This document shows positions 25,396 to 34,979 of a stretch of 64,000 nt of DNA, piece after piece. This stretch comes from Actinopolymorpha singaporensis (lineage in GTDB: Bacteria > Actinomycetota > Actinomycetes > Propionibacteriales > Actinopolymorphaceae), in the NCBI RefSeq assembly GCF_900104745.1, contig NZ_LT629732.1, positions 6,339,570 to 6,403,569 on the forward strand, read 5' to 3'. Below the pieces are notes generated by a model, which searched no databases, had not been told where the DNA came from, and saw only the letters and a program-made list of their open reading frames with translations. A program made the position numbers and the translations under genes. The stretch's first letter is position 1. Every line of letters starts with the position of its first letter.

Positions 25396-26808
25396 GTGAC
25401 GGATGACAATCGCGGGGTGAACGGCGCGCCGGAGGGCCCGTGGACATCGCGGGGAGCCGCGGCGGCCCGGCGCGCCCTGGACGAGTTTGCGGCCGAGGTG
25501 CCGACCGTCGTGTTCGAGCGTCCGGAGGCCGGTTCGGCGGACCGGTCCCGCCCCCGGGCGCGTCAGCACGGCCCACCTCAGGGCGCGGGCGCCGGCCCGC
25601 AGACTCCCGGATCACCGCCCCCAGGCAGGTCGCACGACTCGCTCGCCGGGGTGATCGAGGAGAACGTCCACCGCTACTTCCGCGCCGCGGACGAGCACCG
25701 GCTTCCCACTCGGGCCGAGCTGGCGGAGGTACGCGAGGACGCCGCCCGCCACGCCCGCGCGGACGTTCCCCTCGCCGACCTGCTCTCCGCGTACCACCTG
25801 AGCGCCCGGTCCGGCTGGGAGGAAGTCCTGTCGGCGGCCGACCAGAGCGAGCTGCGCCGGTGGAGCGAGCACCTGCTGGCCTACTTACGCTCCGTGACGG
25901 CCGCGGTCTCCAGCGGGTACGTCGAGGGGCACCAGGAGTTCCACGACGAGGAGAACACCGCCCGGCGGGCGTTGACCAAGGCGCTTCTGGCCGGCGAGCC
26001 CGCGTCCGCCCACGCCGAGCGCGCGGGGATCAGCCTCACCACCAACCACGTGGTGCTCGTGTTCACCATCGGCGGAGCGGCCGACGTGGCCGCCGAGAAG
26101 GTCGGTCACCTGATCCAGGAGGAGCTGGACGCCTACGCCGGAACGCCCGTGCCCAGCGTTCTGGACGGGCGCCGCGGCGTCGCGCTCCTCCCCGGGCCCG
26201 GCGACACCCTGCCCTCGCTCGAGCTCGGGCTCACCTCGCTGGCCGAGCGGCTGGGCGCGGCGCTCACCGCTCCGGTCCGGGTCGGCGCCGAACGCGCGGT
26301 CGGGCTGTCCGCGATTCCGGACGCGGTGGACCAGGCCGAGGAGATAGCCCACCTTGCGTACGCCCTGGGCCGGCCGCCCGGTGCGTACGTCCTCAGCGAC
26401 GTGCTGCTGGAGTACCAACTCACCCGGCCGGGACCGGGGCGGGACCGGCTGGCCCGGATCCTCGACTGTCTGGACAGGCATCCGCACCTGGTGGAGACGC
26501 TGCTCGCCTACCAGCGCAGTGGGCACAACCGCCGCCAGGCCGCCGCCGAGCTCCACGTGCACCCGAACACCCTCGACTACCGCCTGAACCGCGTGGCGAA
26601 GCTGACCAGGCTCGATCCGGGCCGGCCGGCCGACGCCCAACTGCTGGCGGCCGCGGTGATCGCGCGCACGCCGCTGTCCGGGACTGAGCGATCAGCTTCC
26701 GCGCGGTGCGTACATGATCACGGCCACGCCCACCAGGCAGATCGCGGCACCGAGCAGGTCCCACCGGTCCGGGCGGAACCGGTCGACGACGACTCCCCAG
26801 GCCAGTGA
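25396..26808 (+). CDS. PucR/CdaR family HTH regulator
   Basis: The protein (470 aa from GTG 25396) has an N-terminal helical region, a GGDEF-like middle domain, and the C-terminal PucR HTH ([39 protein letters not shown]). Members regulate purine, amino-acid or siderophore metabolism. The start is ambiguous (TTG 25381, GTG 25396 or GTG 25417). After the HTH the frame runs on about 40 residues antisense to ynfA, which is unusual; a one-base shift near 26685 would place a TGA right after the domain. Confidence 0.85.
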   Translation: MTDDNRGVNGAPEGPWTSRGAAAARRALDEFAAEVPTVVFERPEAGSADRSRPRARQHGPPQGAGAGPQTPGSPPPGRSHDSLAGVIEENVHRYFRAADEHRLPTRAELAEVREDAARHARADVPLADLLSAYHLSARSGWEEVLSAADQSELRRWSEHLLAYLRSVTAAVSSGYVEGHQEFHDEENTARRALTKALLAGEPASAHAERAGISLTTNHVVLVFTIGGAADVAAEKVGHLIQEELDAYAGTPVPSVLDGRRGVALLPGPGDTLPSLELGLTSLAERLGAALTAPVRVGAERAVGLSAIPDAVDQAEEIAHLAYALGRPPGAYVLSDVLLEYQLTRPGPGRDRLARILDCLDRHPHLVETLLAYQRSGHNRRQAAAELHVHPNTLDYRLNRVAKLTRLDPGRPADAQLLAAAVIARTPLSGTERSASARCVHDHGHAHQADRGTEQVPPVRAEPVDDDSPGQ

Positions 26809-27027
26809 GCCGGCCACGAAGATCCCGCCGTACGCGGCCAGGATCCGGCCGAAGTTGGGGTCCGGCTGGAGGGTGGCGACGAAGCCGTAGGCCCCCAACG
26901 CGATGACGCCGGCGCCGATCCAGAGCAGGCCGCGGTGCTCGCGGACACCCTGCCAGACCAGCCACGCACCGCCGATCTCGGCGAGTGCCGCGACCACGAA
27001 CAGAATCAGGGAACGCGTCACCGTCAC
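26692..27027 (-). CDS. YnfA/UPF0060 family membrane protein
   Basis: The 111-residue product has four membrane segments: [60 protein letters not shown] and [28 protein letters not shown] and [11 protein letters not shown] are family signatures. Related to small multidrug-resistance-type proteins; the physiological role is unknown. Its 3' end overlaps the PucR gene by 117 nt on the opposite strand. Confidence 0.93.
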   Translation of the reverse strand: MTVTRSLILFVVAALAEIGGAWLVWQGVREHRGLLWIGAGVIALGAYGFVATLQPDPNFGRILAAYGGIFVAGSLAWGVVVDRFRPDRWDLLGAAICLVGVAVIMYAPRGS

Positions 27028-27084
27028 CCGTCGGACGCTACGGCACCACGGCGCCGCACCCGAACTCCGCCGGTCTCGCGGCGC

Positions 27085-28332
27085 TCACCGGCCCTCCGCC
27101 GGGTCGACCGCGAGGCGGTACCCCCGTTTGGTGACCGTACCGACGATGTGGGAGTCCCCCAGCCGTGCCCGCAGCCGGGCGATCGCCATCTCCACCGCGT
27201 GCCCGTCGGCGCTGCGCGGCAGGGTGCGGAGCAGATCGGCCCGGGACACGACGCGGCCCGGGTGTTCGACCAGAGCCCGCAGCATCGCCATCGGCGCCGG
27301 GGCGAGCGTCCGCATCTCCCCGTCCACGACGACGGCGTGGCCGCGGATCTCCAGCCGGTGCCCGGCCACCGCGACGTGGCGGGTCCGGTGCGCGGGCAGC
27401 CGGTCGGTCAGGGTGCGCACGAGCCCGCCGAGCCGGGCACGGGCCGGTTGCAACGTCGGTACGCCGCGCCGGGCGAGCGGCCCGGCGGCCACCGGGCCAA
27501 CGCAGGCGGCGAGCACCCCGCTCCGGAATGCCTCGAGCACCGCCTCCTCCTCCGCCCCCGACACCTCCAGCAACGCGGCTGCCGCCGGTGCACTGGTGAA
27601 CGTGACCGCGTCGACGTAGCCGAGCTTCACCAGCTCCACCAGCCGGACCAGCGGCGTCACGTCCTCGGGCAGCACCCAGCGGTAGACGGGCACCTCGATC
27701 ACCGAGGCCCCCGCGGAGCGCAGCGCCGCGACGAAGTCCGGCAGCGGCTCTCCGTGCAGTTGGACCGCGATCCGCAGGCCGCGTACGCCGGCGGACAGCA
27801 GGTGGTCGAGCACCTCCTGGGAACACTCCGACGCAGGCGCCCACGTCTCGGTCAGGCCGGCCGCGCGGATCGCACCGCGTGCCTTCGGCCCCCTCGCGAG
27901 CAGCCGGGCGCCGGCCAGGGCGGACAGCAGCCCGTCGGCCAGGCCTGCGCTCTCCGCCGCCTCCAGCCAACCCCGGAAACCGATCCCCGTCGTGGCCACC
28001 GCGACGTCGATGCCCTGCGCCAGGCACAGCCGAGTGGCGGCCTGCAGCGCCCGGTCGTCGGCCAGCGGAACGATCCGGATCGCCGGGGCCTCCACGACCC
28101 GTGCTCCCCGGCGTTCGAGGAGCGCGACGAGCTCCTCGCGGCGGCGGGCCGCGGTCACCCCGACGGTGAACCCGGTGAGCGGCCGCAGTTCGGTCGAGGT
28201 GTCGGGCCCGGCCCGCGGCGGCTCGGGCCCGGGCCGCGGCGGTTCAGATTCGGCCCGCGGCGGTTCGATGCTCGCCACCCTTGGCGGTGGCAGCCCCGCG
28301 GACGGGACCTCACCCTGCTGGAACGGAGTCAT
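27085..28332 (-). CDS. nnaR: HemD-like/OmpR-type regulator of nitrate assimilation (NnaR type)
   Basis: The 415-residue product has a uroporphyrinogen-III synthase-like domain (about 50-290) followed by an OmpR-type winged helix (about 320-410, RVVSRADLLRTLPRSADGHAVEMAIARLRARLG). This architecture is known for actinobacterial NnaR, which acts with GlnR on nitrate/nitrite genes. An N-terminal Pro/Glu/Arg segment has PPRAESEPPRPGPEPPRAGP repeats. The start overlaps nirD's stop (28329-28332), so regulator and enzymes are made together. HemD activity seems unlikely given the context. Confidence 0.85.
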   Translation of the reverse strand: MTPFQQGEVPSAGLPPPRVASIEPPRAESEPPRPGPEPPRAGPDTSTELRPLTGFTVGVTAARRREELVALLERRGARVVEAPAIRIVPLADDRALQAATRLCLAQGIDVAVATTGIGFRGWLEAAESAGLADGLLSALAGARLLARGPKARGAIRAAGLTETWAPASECSQEVLDHLLSAGVRGLRIAVQLHGEPLPDFVAALRSAGASVIEVPVYRWVLPEDVTPLVRLVELVKLGYVDAVTFTSAPAAAALLEVSGAEEEAVLEAFRSGVLAACVGPVAAGPLARRGVPTLQPARARLGGLVRTLTDRLPAHRTRHVAVAGHRLEIRGHAVVVDGEMRTLAPAPMAMLRALVEHPGRVVSRADLLRTLPRSADGHAVEMAIARLRARLGDSHIVGTVTKRGYRLAVDPAEGR

Positions 28333-28745
28333 GACCGATCCCCGAGGGCGATCGACACCACGCCGCCGTCACAGCGCACTGCGTACGTCGGCACGGCCAC
28401 CCCCGAGGTTTCGAGGCACTGCCCCGTTCGTAGGTCGAACGCCTGCTTGAACATCGGCGAGATCAGCACGGGCACCTCGCCGACGCTGCCCACGATTCCG
28501 CGGGACAGGACGTACGCGCCCGAGAACGGGTCACGGTTGCCCACGGCGTGGAGCTGCCCGTCGTGGGTACGGACGATCGCGACCTGCTGCGCTCCGACAA
28601 GTGCGGCGACGGGGCGCTCGGGCAGCAGGTCGGTCGCGGCACACACCGCGACCCAGGTCGGGTCCGCAGCCCTGCTCGACGCGAGATCGGTGGGCGAGGC
28701 CGTGCCCGAAGTCGTGTCCGGGGTTGCGTTCAGCACAGCTGTCAT
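28329..28745 (-). CDS. nirD: Nitrite reductase small subunit NirD
   Basis: A 138-residue Rieske-like-fold subunit that partners NirB. GQLHAVGNRDPFSGAYVLSRGIVG and GVAVPTYAVRCDGGVV are typical of NirD. The [2Fe-2S] Cys/His ligands of true Rieske proteins are absent, as is normal for this family. It overlaps nirB and nnaR by 4 nt on each side. Confidence 0.92.
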   Translation of the reverse strand: MTAVLNATPDTTSGTASPTDLASSRAADPTWVAVCAATDLLPERPVAALVGAQQVAIVRTHDGQLHAVGNRDPFSGAYVLSRGIVGSVGEVPVLISPMFKQAFDLRTGQCLETSGVAVPTYAVRCDGGVVSIALGDRS

Positions 28746-31309
28746 CTGTCAACCTCTCGTTGCGTACGCGTCGCCAGGGTGGGCCCGGCGACGAGGACGG
28801 GCGCGTCGGCGGGGACCGCCTGGCCGCGTTGGGTGACGAACTCGATCGACGGATCCGGCGTTCCGGGGGCGTTGACGAACGACACGAAGCGGCCGAGCTT
28901 CTCCGGGTCGTTCAGCGTCGCCGCCCACTCGTCGCTGTAGCTGCCGACGTGGTGTTCCATCGCCGCGTCGAGGTCGGCGCAGATACCGAGCGCGTCGTCG
29001 ACGATCACCGACCGGAGGTGGTCCAGCCCACCGTCCATGCCCTCGATCCAGGCGGCGGTGCGCTGGAGCCGGTCGGCCGTTCGTACGTAGAACATCAGGA
29101 ACCGGTCGATGGTGCGGACGAGGGTCTCGGTGTCCAGGTCGGTGGCGAACAGGTCCGCGTGCCGTGGGCGGAAGCCGCCGTTGCCACCCACGAAGAGGTT
29201 CCAGCCGTTCTCCGTGGCGATGACGCCGACGTCCTTGCCCCGCGCCTCGGCACACTCGCGCGCGCAACCCGACACCGCCGCCTTGATCTTGTGCGGAGAA
29301 CGCAGGCCGCGGTAGCGCAACTCCAAGTTGACGGCGAGGCTGACGGAGTCCTGCACGCCGTAACGGCACCAGGTCGTACCCACGCAGGACTTCACGGTCC
29401 GGACCGCCTTGCCGTACGCGTGCCCGGACTCCATTCCCGCGTCGACCAGCCGGCGCCAGATCAGCGGCAACTGTTCCACCCGGGCGCCGAGCAGGTCGAT
29501 GCGCTGGGCGCCGGTGATCTTCGTGTAGAGGTTGAAGTCACGGGCGACCTCGGCGATCACCAGCAGCTTGTCCGGAGTGATCTCCCCACCCGGGATGCGG
29601 GGAACGACGGAGTAGGTGCCGTTGCGCTGCAGGTTGGCGAGGAAGCGGTCGTTGGTGTCCTGCAACGCGGCCTGTTCGCCGTCCAGGATGTGCCCGTTGC
29701 CCAGGCTCGCCAGGATGGAGGCGATCGCGGGCTTGCAGACGTCGCAGCCCCGGCCGGTGCCGAACTCCTGCACGATCCGGGAGAAGCTGCGCAGCTCGCG
29801 TACCCGCACCAGGTCGAACAGCTCCTGGCGTGAGTACGCGAAGTGTTCGCACATCGCCCGGGACTGCTCCACGCCTGCCTGGGCGAGCAGCGTCCTCAGC
29901 AGCGGCACGCACGACCCGCAGCCGGTGCCTGCCCGGGTGCACGCCTTCAGCCCGGCGACGTCGGTGTGGCCGTCCCCGACCGCGGTGAGGACGTCGTCCT
30001 TGGTGACGGCGTGACACGAGCACACCTGCGCACCACCCGGCAGGTCGCCCGGCACCTCACCGGAGCCGAGGAAGTCGGCCAGCTTCCCGGGCAAGGGGCC
30101 GTTGACACTGGCCCGCAGCACGGCGTACGCCGACGCGTCCCCGACCAGGATCCCGCCGAGCAGGGTCTGCGCGTCGTCGGTGAGCGCGAGCTTGGCGTAG
30201 ATGCCGTGCGCCGGATCGGAGTAGACCACGTCCAGCTCACCGGCCGGCGTGCCGAAGCTCGCCACGTCCACACCGAGCAGCTTGAGCTTCGTCGAGGTGT
30301 CCGCGGCCGCGAACGTGTCGTCCCCGCCCAGCAGCCGGCCGGCCACCACCTCGGCCATCGCGTAGCCGGGCGCCACCAGGCCGTGCACCTGCCCGTCGAC
30401 GTTCGCGCACTCCCCGATCGCGTAGACGGCGGGGTCGGACGTACGGCAGGTGCGGTCGACGACCACACCGCCGCGCGGGCCGACCTCGAGGCCACACGCG
30501 CGGGCGAGGTCGTCGCGAGGACGGACGCCGGCCGCGAAGACGACCGTGTCCACGTCGATGCCGGGGCCGGCCGCATCGGTGGAGCCGGCATCGGTGACAC
30601 CGGCATCGGCGGCACCGGTGGCGGCGTCGGCGTCCGCGGCGAACACCATCCGCTCCACAAACCCGTCCGGCCCCGCCTGCAGGCGTTCGGTCCTCGTCGC
30701 GGTGTGCACGGTCAGGCCGAGCGCCTCGACGTGGCGGCGCAGCATCGCACCCCCGGCCTCGTCGAGCTGCATCGGCATCAACCGCGGCGCGAACTCCACC
30801 ACGTGGGTGCGAAGTCCCAGCAGGCGAAGGGCGTTCGCGGCCTCAAGGCCCAGCAGGCCGCCGCCGACCACCGCGCCCGCGTGACGCCCCGCACAGTGGT
30901 CCGCGAGCGCTTCCAGGTCGTCCAACGTGCGGTAGACGAAGCAGCCGGGCAGGTCGCTGCCCGTGACCGGCGGCACGAAGGGGTACGACCCGGTGGCCAG
31001 CACCAGGGCGTCGTACCGATACTCACCCCGGGCGGTGGTGACCACCCGGCGGACCCGGTCTACCGACAGCGCGGGCTCTCCCAGCCGCAGGGTGACCTCC
31101 GCGGCGTCGTCGTAGAACCCTTCGGGCACCAGGGAGAGCTCCTCCGCCGACGTGCCGGTGAAGTACGCCGACAGGCCAACGCGGTCGTACGCGGGGCGGC
31201 TCTCCTCGGCGAGCACCGTCACCTCCCACCGGCCCTCGGTGTCCCGGGCACGCAACGCCTCCACGAACCGCTGCCCCACCATGCCGTTGCCGACGACGAC
31301 GAGCTTCAT
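28742..31309 (-). CDS. nirB: Assimilatory NAD(P)H nitrite reductase large subunit NirB
   Basis: Reduces nitrite to ammonium with six electrons from NAD(P)H. The 855-residue product has an FAD/NAD(P) oxidoreductase region (GNGMVGQRF at the start), a BFD-like [2Fe-2S] domain (CSCHAVTKDDV and CTRAGTGCGSCVP), ferredoxin-like half domains, and siroheme/[4Fe-4S] Cys pairs in CVGTTWCRYG and SGCARECAEARG. Overlaps nasB upstream and nirD downstream by 4 nt each. An Ala/Gly/Asp-rich insertion (about 215-240) is probably a surface loop. Confidence 0.95.
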   Translation of the reverse strand: MKLVVVGNGMVGQRFVEALRARDTEGRWEVTVLAEESRPAYDRVGLSAYFTGTSAEELSLVPEGFYDDAAEVTLRLGEPALSVDRVRRVVTTARGEYRYDALVLATGSYPFVPPVTGSDLPGCFVYRTLDDLEALADHCAGRHAGAVVGGGLLGLEAANALRLLGLRTHVVEFAPRLMPMQLDEAGGAMLRRHVEALGLTVHTATRTERLQAGPDGFVERMVFAADADAATGAADAGVTDAGSTDAAGPGIDVDTVVFAAGVRPRDDLARACGLEVGPRGGVVVDRTCRTSDPAVYAIGECANVDGQVHGLVAPGYAMAEVVAGRLLGGDDTFAAADTSTKLKLLGVDVASFGTPAGELDVVYSDPAHGIYAKLALTDDAQTLLGGILVGDASAYAVLRASVNGPLPGKLADFLGSGEVPGDLPGGAQVCSCHAVTKDDVLTAVGDGHTDVAGLKACTRAGTGCGSCVPLLRTLLAQAGVEQSRAMCEHFAYSRQELFDLVRVRELRSFSRIVQEFGTGRGCDVCKPAIASILASLGNGHILDGEQAALQDTNDRFLANLQRNGTYSVVPRIPGGEITPDKLLVIAEVARDFNLYTKITGAQRIDLLGARVEQLPLIWRRLVDAGMESGHAYGKAVRTVKSCVGTTWCRYGVQDSVSLAVNLELRYRGLRSPHKIKAAVSGCARECAEARGKDVGVIATENGWNLFVGGNGGFRPRHADLFATDLDTETLVRTIDRFLMFYVRTADRLQRTAAWIEGMDGGLDHLRSVIVDDALGICADLDAAMEHHVGSYSDEWAATLNDPEKLGRFVSFVNAPGTPDPSIEFVTQRGQAVPADAPVLVAGPTLATRTQREVDR

Positions 31310-32754
31310 GCGACCACCTCCTCCGGCGCGGGGGTGTGCGCCGGGCCGGCGGACAGCGCGGCGACGAACCCCTCGATGGTGTCGCGGCAGCCGCCGCAAC
31401 CTGTACTTGCGCGGGTGACCCGCGCGACCTCCTCGGTGGTACGGGCGCCGGCCAGCCAGGCGGTGGCGATGCCGCCGGCGGTGACGCCGTTGCACCGGCA
31501 CAGCGTGTCCCCGGCGGCGGGCACACCCGGCGACCCGTTCGCGGCCGGCCCCGTCCCGGGGCGGGCGAACAGCAGCGACCGGGCGTCCACCGGCACCGGC
31601 GCGTCCCGGTCGAACAACTGCGTGACCGTGCCGACGCTGGGGTTGTCGCCGAGCATGATCGCCCCGACCAGTCGGCGTTCGCGGATGAGCACCTTCTGGT
31701 ACACGAGCCGTGCCGGGTCGGCGAAGGTCACCACCTCGGTGGCCTCGTCGCGCACGTGCGGGTCACCCATCGTGGCCAGGTCGACGCCGGGCGCCTTGAG
31801 CCGGGTGACCAGCCGCGACCCGGCGTACGTCCCACCGTGTCCGGCGACCACTCCAGCGGCCACTCTGGCCTGTTCCCACGCCGGTGCGACCAGGCCGTAC
31901 ACCTGTCCGCGGTGTTCGGCGCAGTCGCCCAGAGCGTGGATGGCCGGGTCGGACGTACGCATCAGGTCGTCCACCACGATCCCCCGGCCGGTACGCAAGC
32001 CGGCCCTGACAGCGAGGCCGATGTCGGCCCGAACGCCACACGCGACCACCAGCAGGTCGGCCGGAAGCCGGGTGCCGTCCTCCAGCACGACACCGCGCAC
32101 CCGGCCGTCCTCGTCTCCGACCACCGCAACCGTCGCGGCCTCGACCAGCACCTCGACCCCGAGCCCGGCGAGCGTGCTGGTGAGGATGCGACTGGCGTCA
32201 AGGTCGAGTTGGCGCTCCATCAGATGACCGCGGGCATGCACCACGCGGGCCCGCAGTCCCCGCCGGGCAAGGCCGCGGGCGGCCTCCAGGCCGAGCAGCC
32301 CGCCACCGAGCACAACGACGTCGCGGGCGCCGCGCGCCGCGGCCAGGATCCGCCGGCAGTCGGCGAGGGTCCGGAACACCGCCGCCCCCTCGACGAGCGA
32401 GCCGTCGTCGCGGCACAGGCCCTTCACCGCGGGGACGACCGGCCGGCTCCCGGTGGCGAGCACCAGCGCGTCGTACCGCGTCCGGCTCCCGTCGTCGGCA
32501 CACACCACGCGGCGGTCCCGGTCGATCGCGGTGACGGTGACCCCGGCGCGCAGGTCCAGCGCCCCGGACGGCTCGGGCAGCGCCAGGTCGTCCGGCGTGA
32601 GCCGTCCGGCCAGCAGCTCCGGCAGCAGGACCCGGTTGTACGCCCGGCCGGGCTCGGCGCCGAAGACGACCAGCGGACGGTGCGGGTCGAGGGTTCGCAG
32701 GTCGGCCGCGAACCTCGTACCGGCCATGCCGTTGCCCACCACCACGACGCTCAT
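31306..32754 (-). CDS. nasB: NasB-type FAD oxidoreductase for nitrate reductase
   Basis: The 482-residue product has an N-terminal Rossmann motif (VVVVGNGMAGTRFA), a second dinucleotide site (VVVLGGGLLGLEAA) and a C-terminal BFD-like [2Fe-2S] domain (CRCNGVTAGG and STGCGGCRDT). It resembles the N-terminal half of NirB without the siroheme domain and probably passes electrons from NAD(P)H to NasC. It sits between nasC and nirB with 4-nt overlaps on both sides. Confidence 0.88.
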   Translation of the reverse strand: MSVVVVGNGMAGTRFAADLRTLDPHRPLVVFGAEPGRAYNRVLLPELLAGRLTPDDLALPEPSGALDLRAGVTVTAIDRDRRVVCADDGSRTRYDALVLATGSRPVVPAVKGLCRDDGSLVEGAAVFRTLADCRRILAAARGARDVVVLGGGLLGLEAARGLARRGLRARVVHARGHLMERQLDLDASRILTSTLAGLGVEVLVEAATVAVVGDEDGRVRGVVLEDGTRLPADLLVVACGVRADIGLAVRAGLRTGRGIVVDDLMRTSDPAIHALGDCAEHRGQVYGLVAPAWEQARVAAGVVAGHGGTYAGSRLVTRLKAPGVDLATMGDPHVRDEATEVVTFADPARLVYQKVLIRERRLVGAIMLGDNPSVGTVTQLFDRDAPVPVDARSLLFARPGTGPAANGSPGVPAAGDTLCRCNGVTAGGIATAWLAGARTTEEVARVTRASTGCGGCRDTIEGFVAALSAGPAHTPAPEEVVA

Positions 32755-34922
32755 CGGGCCGCCTCCGGCCTCTCGTGCAGGGCGCTCCCCACGGCGCTGC
32801 ACACGGGTTCCAGCCGGACCGCGCAGACCTTGAACTCCGGCATCCGCGACGTGGGGTCCAGTGCCGGGTTGGTGAGGACGTTGGCCCGGCCGGCACCCGG
32901 CCAGTGGAACGGCATGAACACCGTGTCCACCCGGATCGTGTCGGTCAGCCGGGCCGGTGCAACGGCGACGCCTCGCCGGCTGACCACCCGTACGTCGTCT
33001 CCTTCCGCGATGCCGTGGCGTTCGGCCAGCACCGGATGCACCTCCACGAACGGACCCGGCGCGGCCTGCACAAGCGCGGAGACCCGCCTGGTCTGGGCAC
33101 CGCTCTGGTACTGCGCGAGCACCCGGCCGGTGGTGAGGTAGACCGGGTACGCCGCGTCCACGTCCTCCACCGCCGGACGGTGCTCGACCGGTACGAACCT
33201 CGCCCTGCCGTCCGGTGTGGCGAAGCGGTCCAGGAACATCCGCGGCGTCCCCGGGTGTGCGGGCGTCGGGCACGGCCAGAAGACACCGCCCTCGGCGTCG
33301 ATGCGCTCGTAGCTGATGCCCGCGTAGTCTGCGGGACCGCCTGCGCCGGCCCGGCCGAGTTCGGCGAAGACGCGTGCGGGTTCGGTCTCCACGACCGGCC
33401 CACGGCCCAGCGCGGCGGCGAGCCCGGCCATGATCTCCAGGTCGGTGCGCACCTGTCCGGGCGGCGGGCGCAGCCGGCGGCGCCGGATCACCCTTCCCTC
33501 CAGGTTGGTCATGGTGCCGTCCTCCTCCGCCCACTGGGCGCTGGGCAGCACCACGTCGGCGAGGTCGGCGGTTTCCGAACGCACCAGGTCGGCGACCACG
33601 AGCAGGTCGAGGTCGGCCAGGCGTTCCTCCATCCGCGCGGCCGCGGGCGCCGACACGACCGGGTTCGTGCCGAACACCAGCAGGACACGAGGCCCGCCCG
33701 GCCGGCCGAGGGAGTCCAGGAGTTCGTACGCGCTCGGACCGGGGCCGGGCAGGACGGCCGGGTCCACACCCCAGACAGCGGCGACGTGCGCGCGGGCGGC
33801 CGGGTCGTCGATGCGGCGGTAGCCGGGCAACTGGTCGGCCTTCTGCCCGTGCTCGCGCCCGCCCTGCCCGTTGCCCTGCCCGGTGAGGCAGCCGTATCCC
33901 GAGCCCGGCGTTCCCGGCAGTCCCAGTGCCAAGGCCAGGTTGACGAACGCCGTCACCGTGTCGGTTCCCTTGGCGTGCTGTTCCGCGCCGCGGCCGGTGA
34001 GCACCATCGCCCTGCCGGCGGTGGCCAGCAGCCGCACCGCCTCCCGTTGCTGGGCCACCGGCACGCCGGTGATCCGCTCGACGCGTTCGGGCCAGTAGCT
34101 CATCACGATCGGCCGGACGTCGGCCAGGCCGTTCGTGCGCGCCGCGACGTACTCGGTGTCGGCGTACCCCTCGACCAGTGCGACGTGCAGCATGCCCAGC
34201 GCGAGCGCGAGATCGGTGCCCGGTGTGGGCTGCAGGTGCAGCCGGGCCCGCTCGGCCGTCGGCGTACGCCGCGGGTCGACGACGATCAGCCCACCGGTGT
34301 CGGGTCGCGGTGCGGTGAGCACGCGCAGGAACGGCGGCATGGTCTCCGCCGAATTGCCACCGACGAGCAGCACCACGTCGGCCGCGGCGATGTCGCCCAG
34401 CGGGAACGGCAGACCGCGGTCCAGCCCGAACGCCCGGTTGGCGGCCGCAGCCGCCGACGACATGCAGAACCTGCCGTTGTAGTCGATGTTCGGCGTACGC
34501 AGGACGGTCCGGGCGAACTTCCCCAGCATGTAGGCCTTCTCGTTCGTCAGCCCACCACCGCCGAGCACCGCCACGCCGCCTGGCCCGTGCTCGGCCTGCA
34601 CCCGCGTGATCGCCGCGGCGACGGTGCCGAACGCCCCCTCCCACGACGCGGGCACGAGCGCCTCGTCCCGCGACGCCCGCACCATCGGCGTGCGCAGCCG
34701 CTGTGGGGAGGTGAGGAGTTCGGCCGCCGTCCAGCCCTTCTGGCACAGGGCGGCGGCGTTGTCCCCGTGTGCGCGGGGCGCCACCAGAACTTCCCCTGAA
34801 TCCGGCCCGGAGTCCGGCGCGGCACTCAGTTCCATCCCGCACTGCAGGGCGCAGTACGGACAGTGCGTCGCCACCGCCGCGGAATCGGACATGTCGTCGA
34901 GCCTGCGGTCCCACCGTTTCAC
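32751..34922 (-). CDS. nasC: Assimilatory nitrate reductase catalytic subunit
   Basis: Molybdopterin enzyme reducing nitrate to nitrite in the cytoplasm. HCPYCALQCGMEL and a downstream CQKGW bind the [4Fe-4S] cluster, followed by bis-MGD domains (NIDYNGRFCMSSAAAA, TGRGAEQHAKG, FGTNPVVSAP, MPFHW). The 723-aa length fits NarB/NasC without a fused BFD domain, which NasB supplies separately. GTG 34922 is preceded by AGAGGGG; ATG 34892 is an alternative. There is no Tat signal, consistent with an assimilatory role. Confidence 0.92.
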   Translation of the reverse strand: MKRWDRRLDDMSDSAAVATHCPYCALQCGMELSAAPDSGPDSGEVLVAPRAHGDNAAALCQKGWTAAELLTSPQRLRTPMVRASRDEALVPASWEGAFGTVAAAITRVQAEHGPGGVAVLGGGGLTNEKAYMLGKFARTVLRTPNIDYNGRFCMSSAAAAANRAFGLDRGLPFPLGDIAAADVVLLVGGNSAETMPPFLRVLTAPRPDTGGLIVVDPRRTPTAERARLHLQPTPGTDLALALGMLHVALVEGYADTEYVAARTNGLADVRPIVMSYWPERVERITGVPVAQQREAVRLLATAGRAMVLTGRGAEQHAKGTDTVTAFVNLALALGLPGTPGSGYGCLTGQGNGQGGREHGQKADQLPGYRRIDDPAARAHVAAVWGVDPAVLPGPGPSAYELLDSLGRPGGPRVLLVFGTNPVVSAPAAARMEERLADLDLLVVADLVRSETADLADVVLPSAQWAEEDGTMTNLEGRVIRRRRLRPPPGQVRTDLEIMAGLAAALGRGPVVETEPARVFAELGRAGAGGPADYAGISYERIDAEGGVFWPCPTPAHPGTPRMFLDRFATPDGRARFVPVEHRPAVEDVDAAYPVYLTTGRVLAQYQSGAQTRRVSALVQAAPGPFVEVHPVLAERHGIAEGDDVRVVSRRGVAVAPARLTDTIRVDTVFMPFHWPGAGRANVLTNPALDPTSRMPEFKVCAVRLEPVCSAVGSALHERPEAAR

Positions 34923-34979
34923 GCCTGGGTCCCCTCTGTTTCGGGTCTGCTAACGGCCGCTCACCGATCCCCGGATCGC

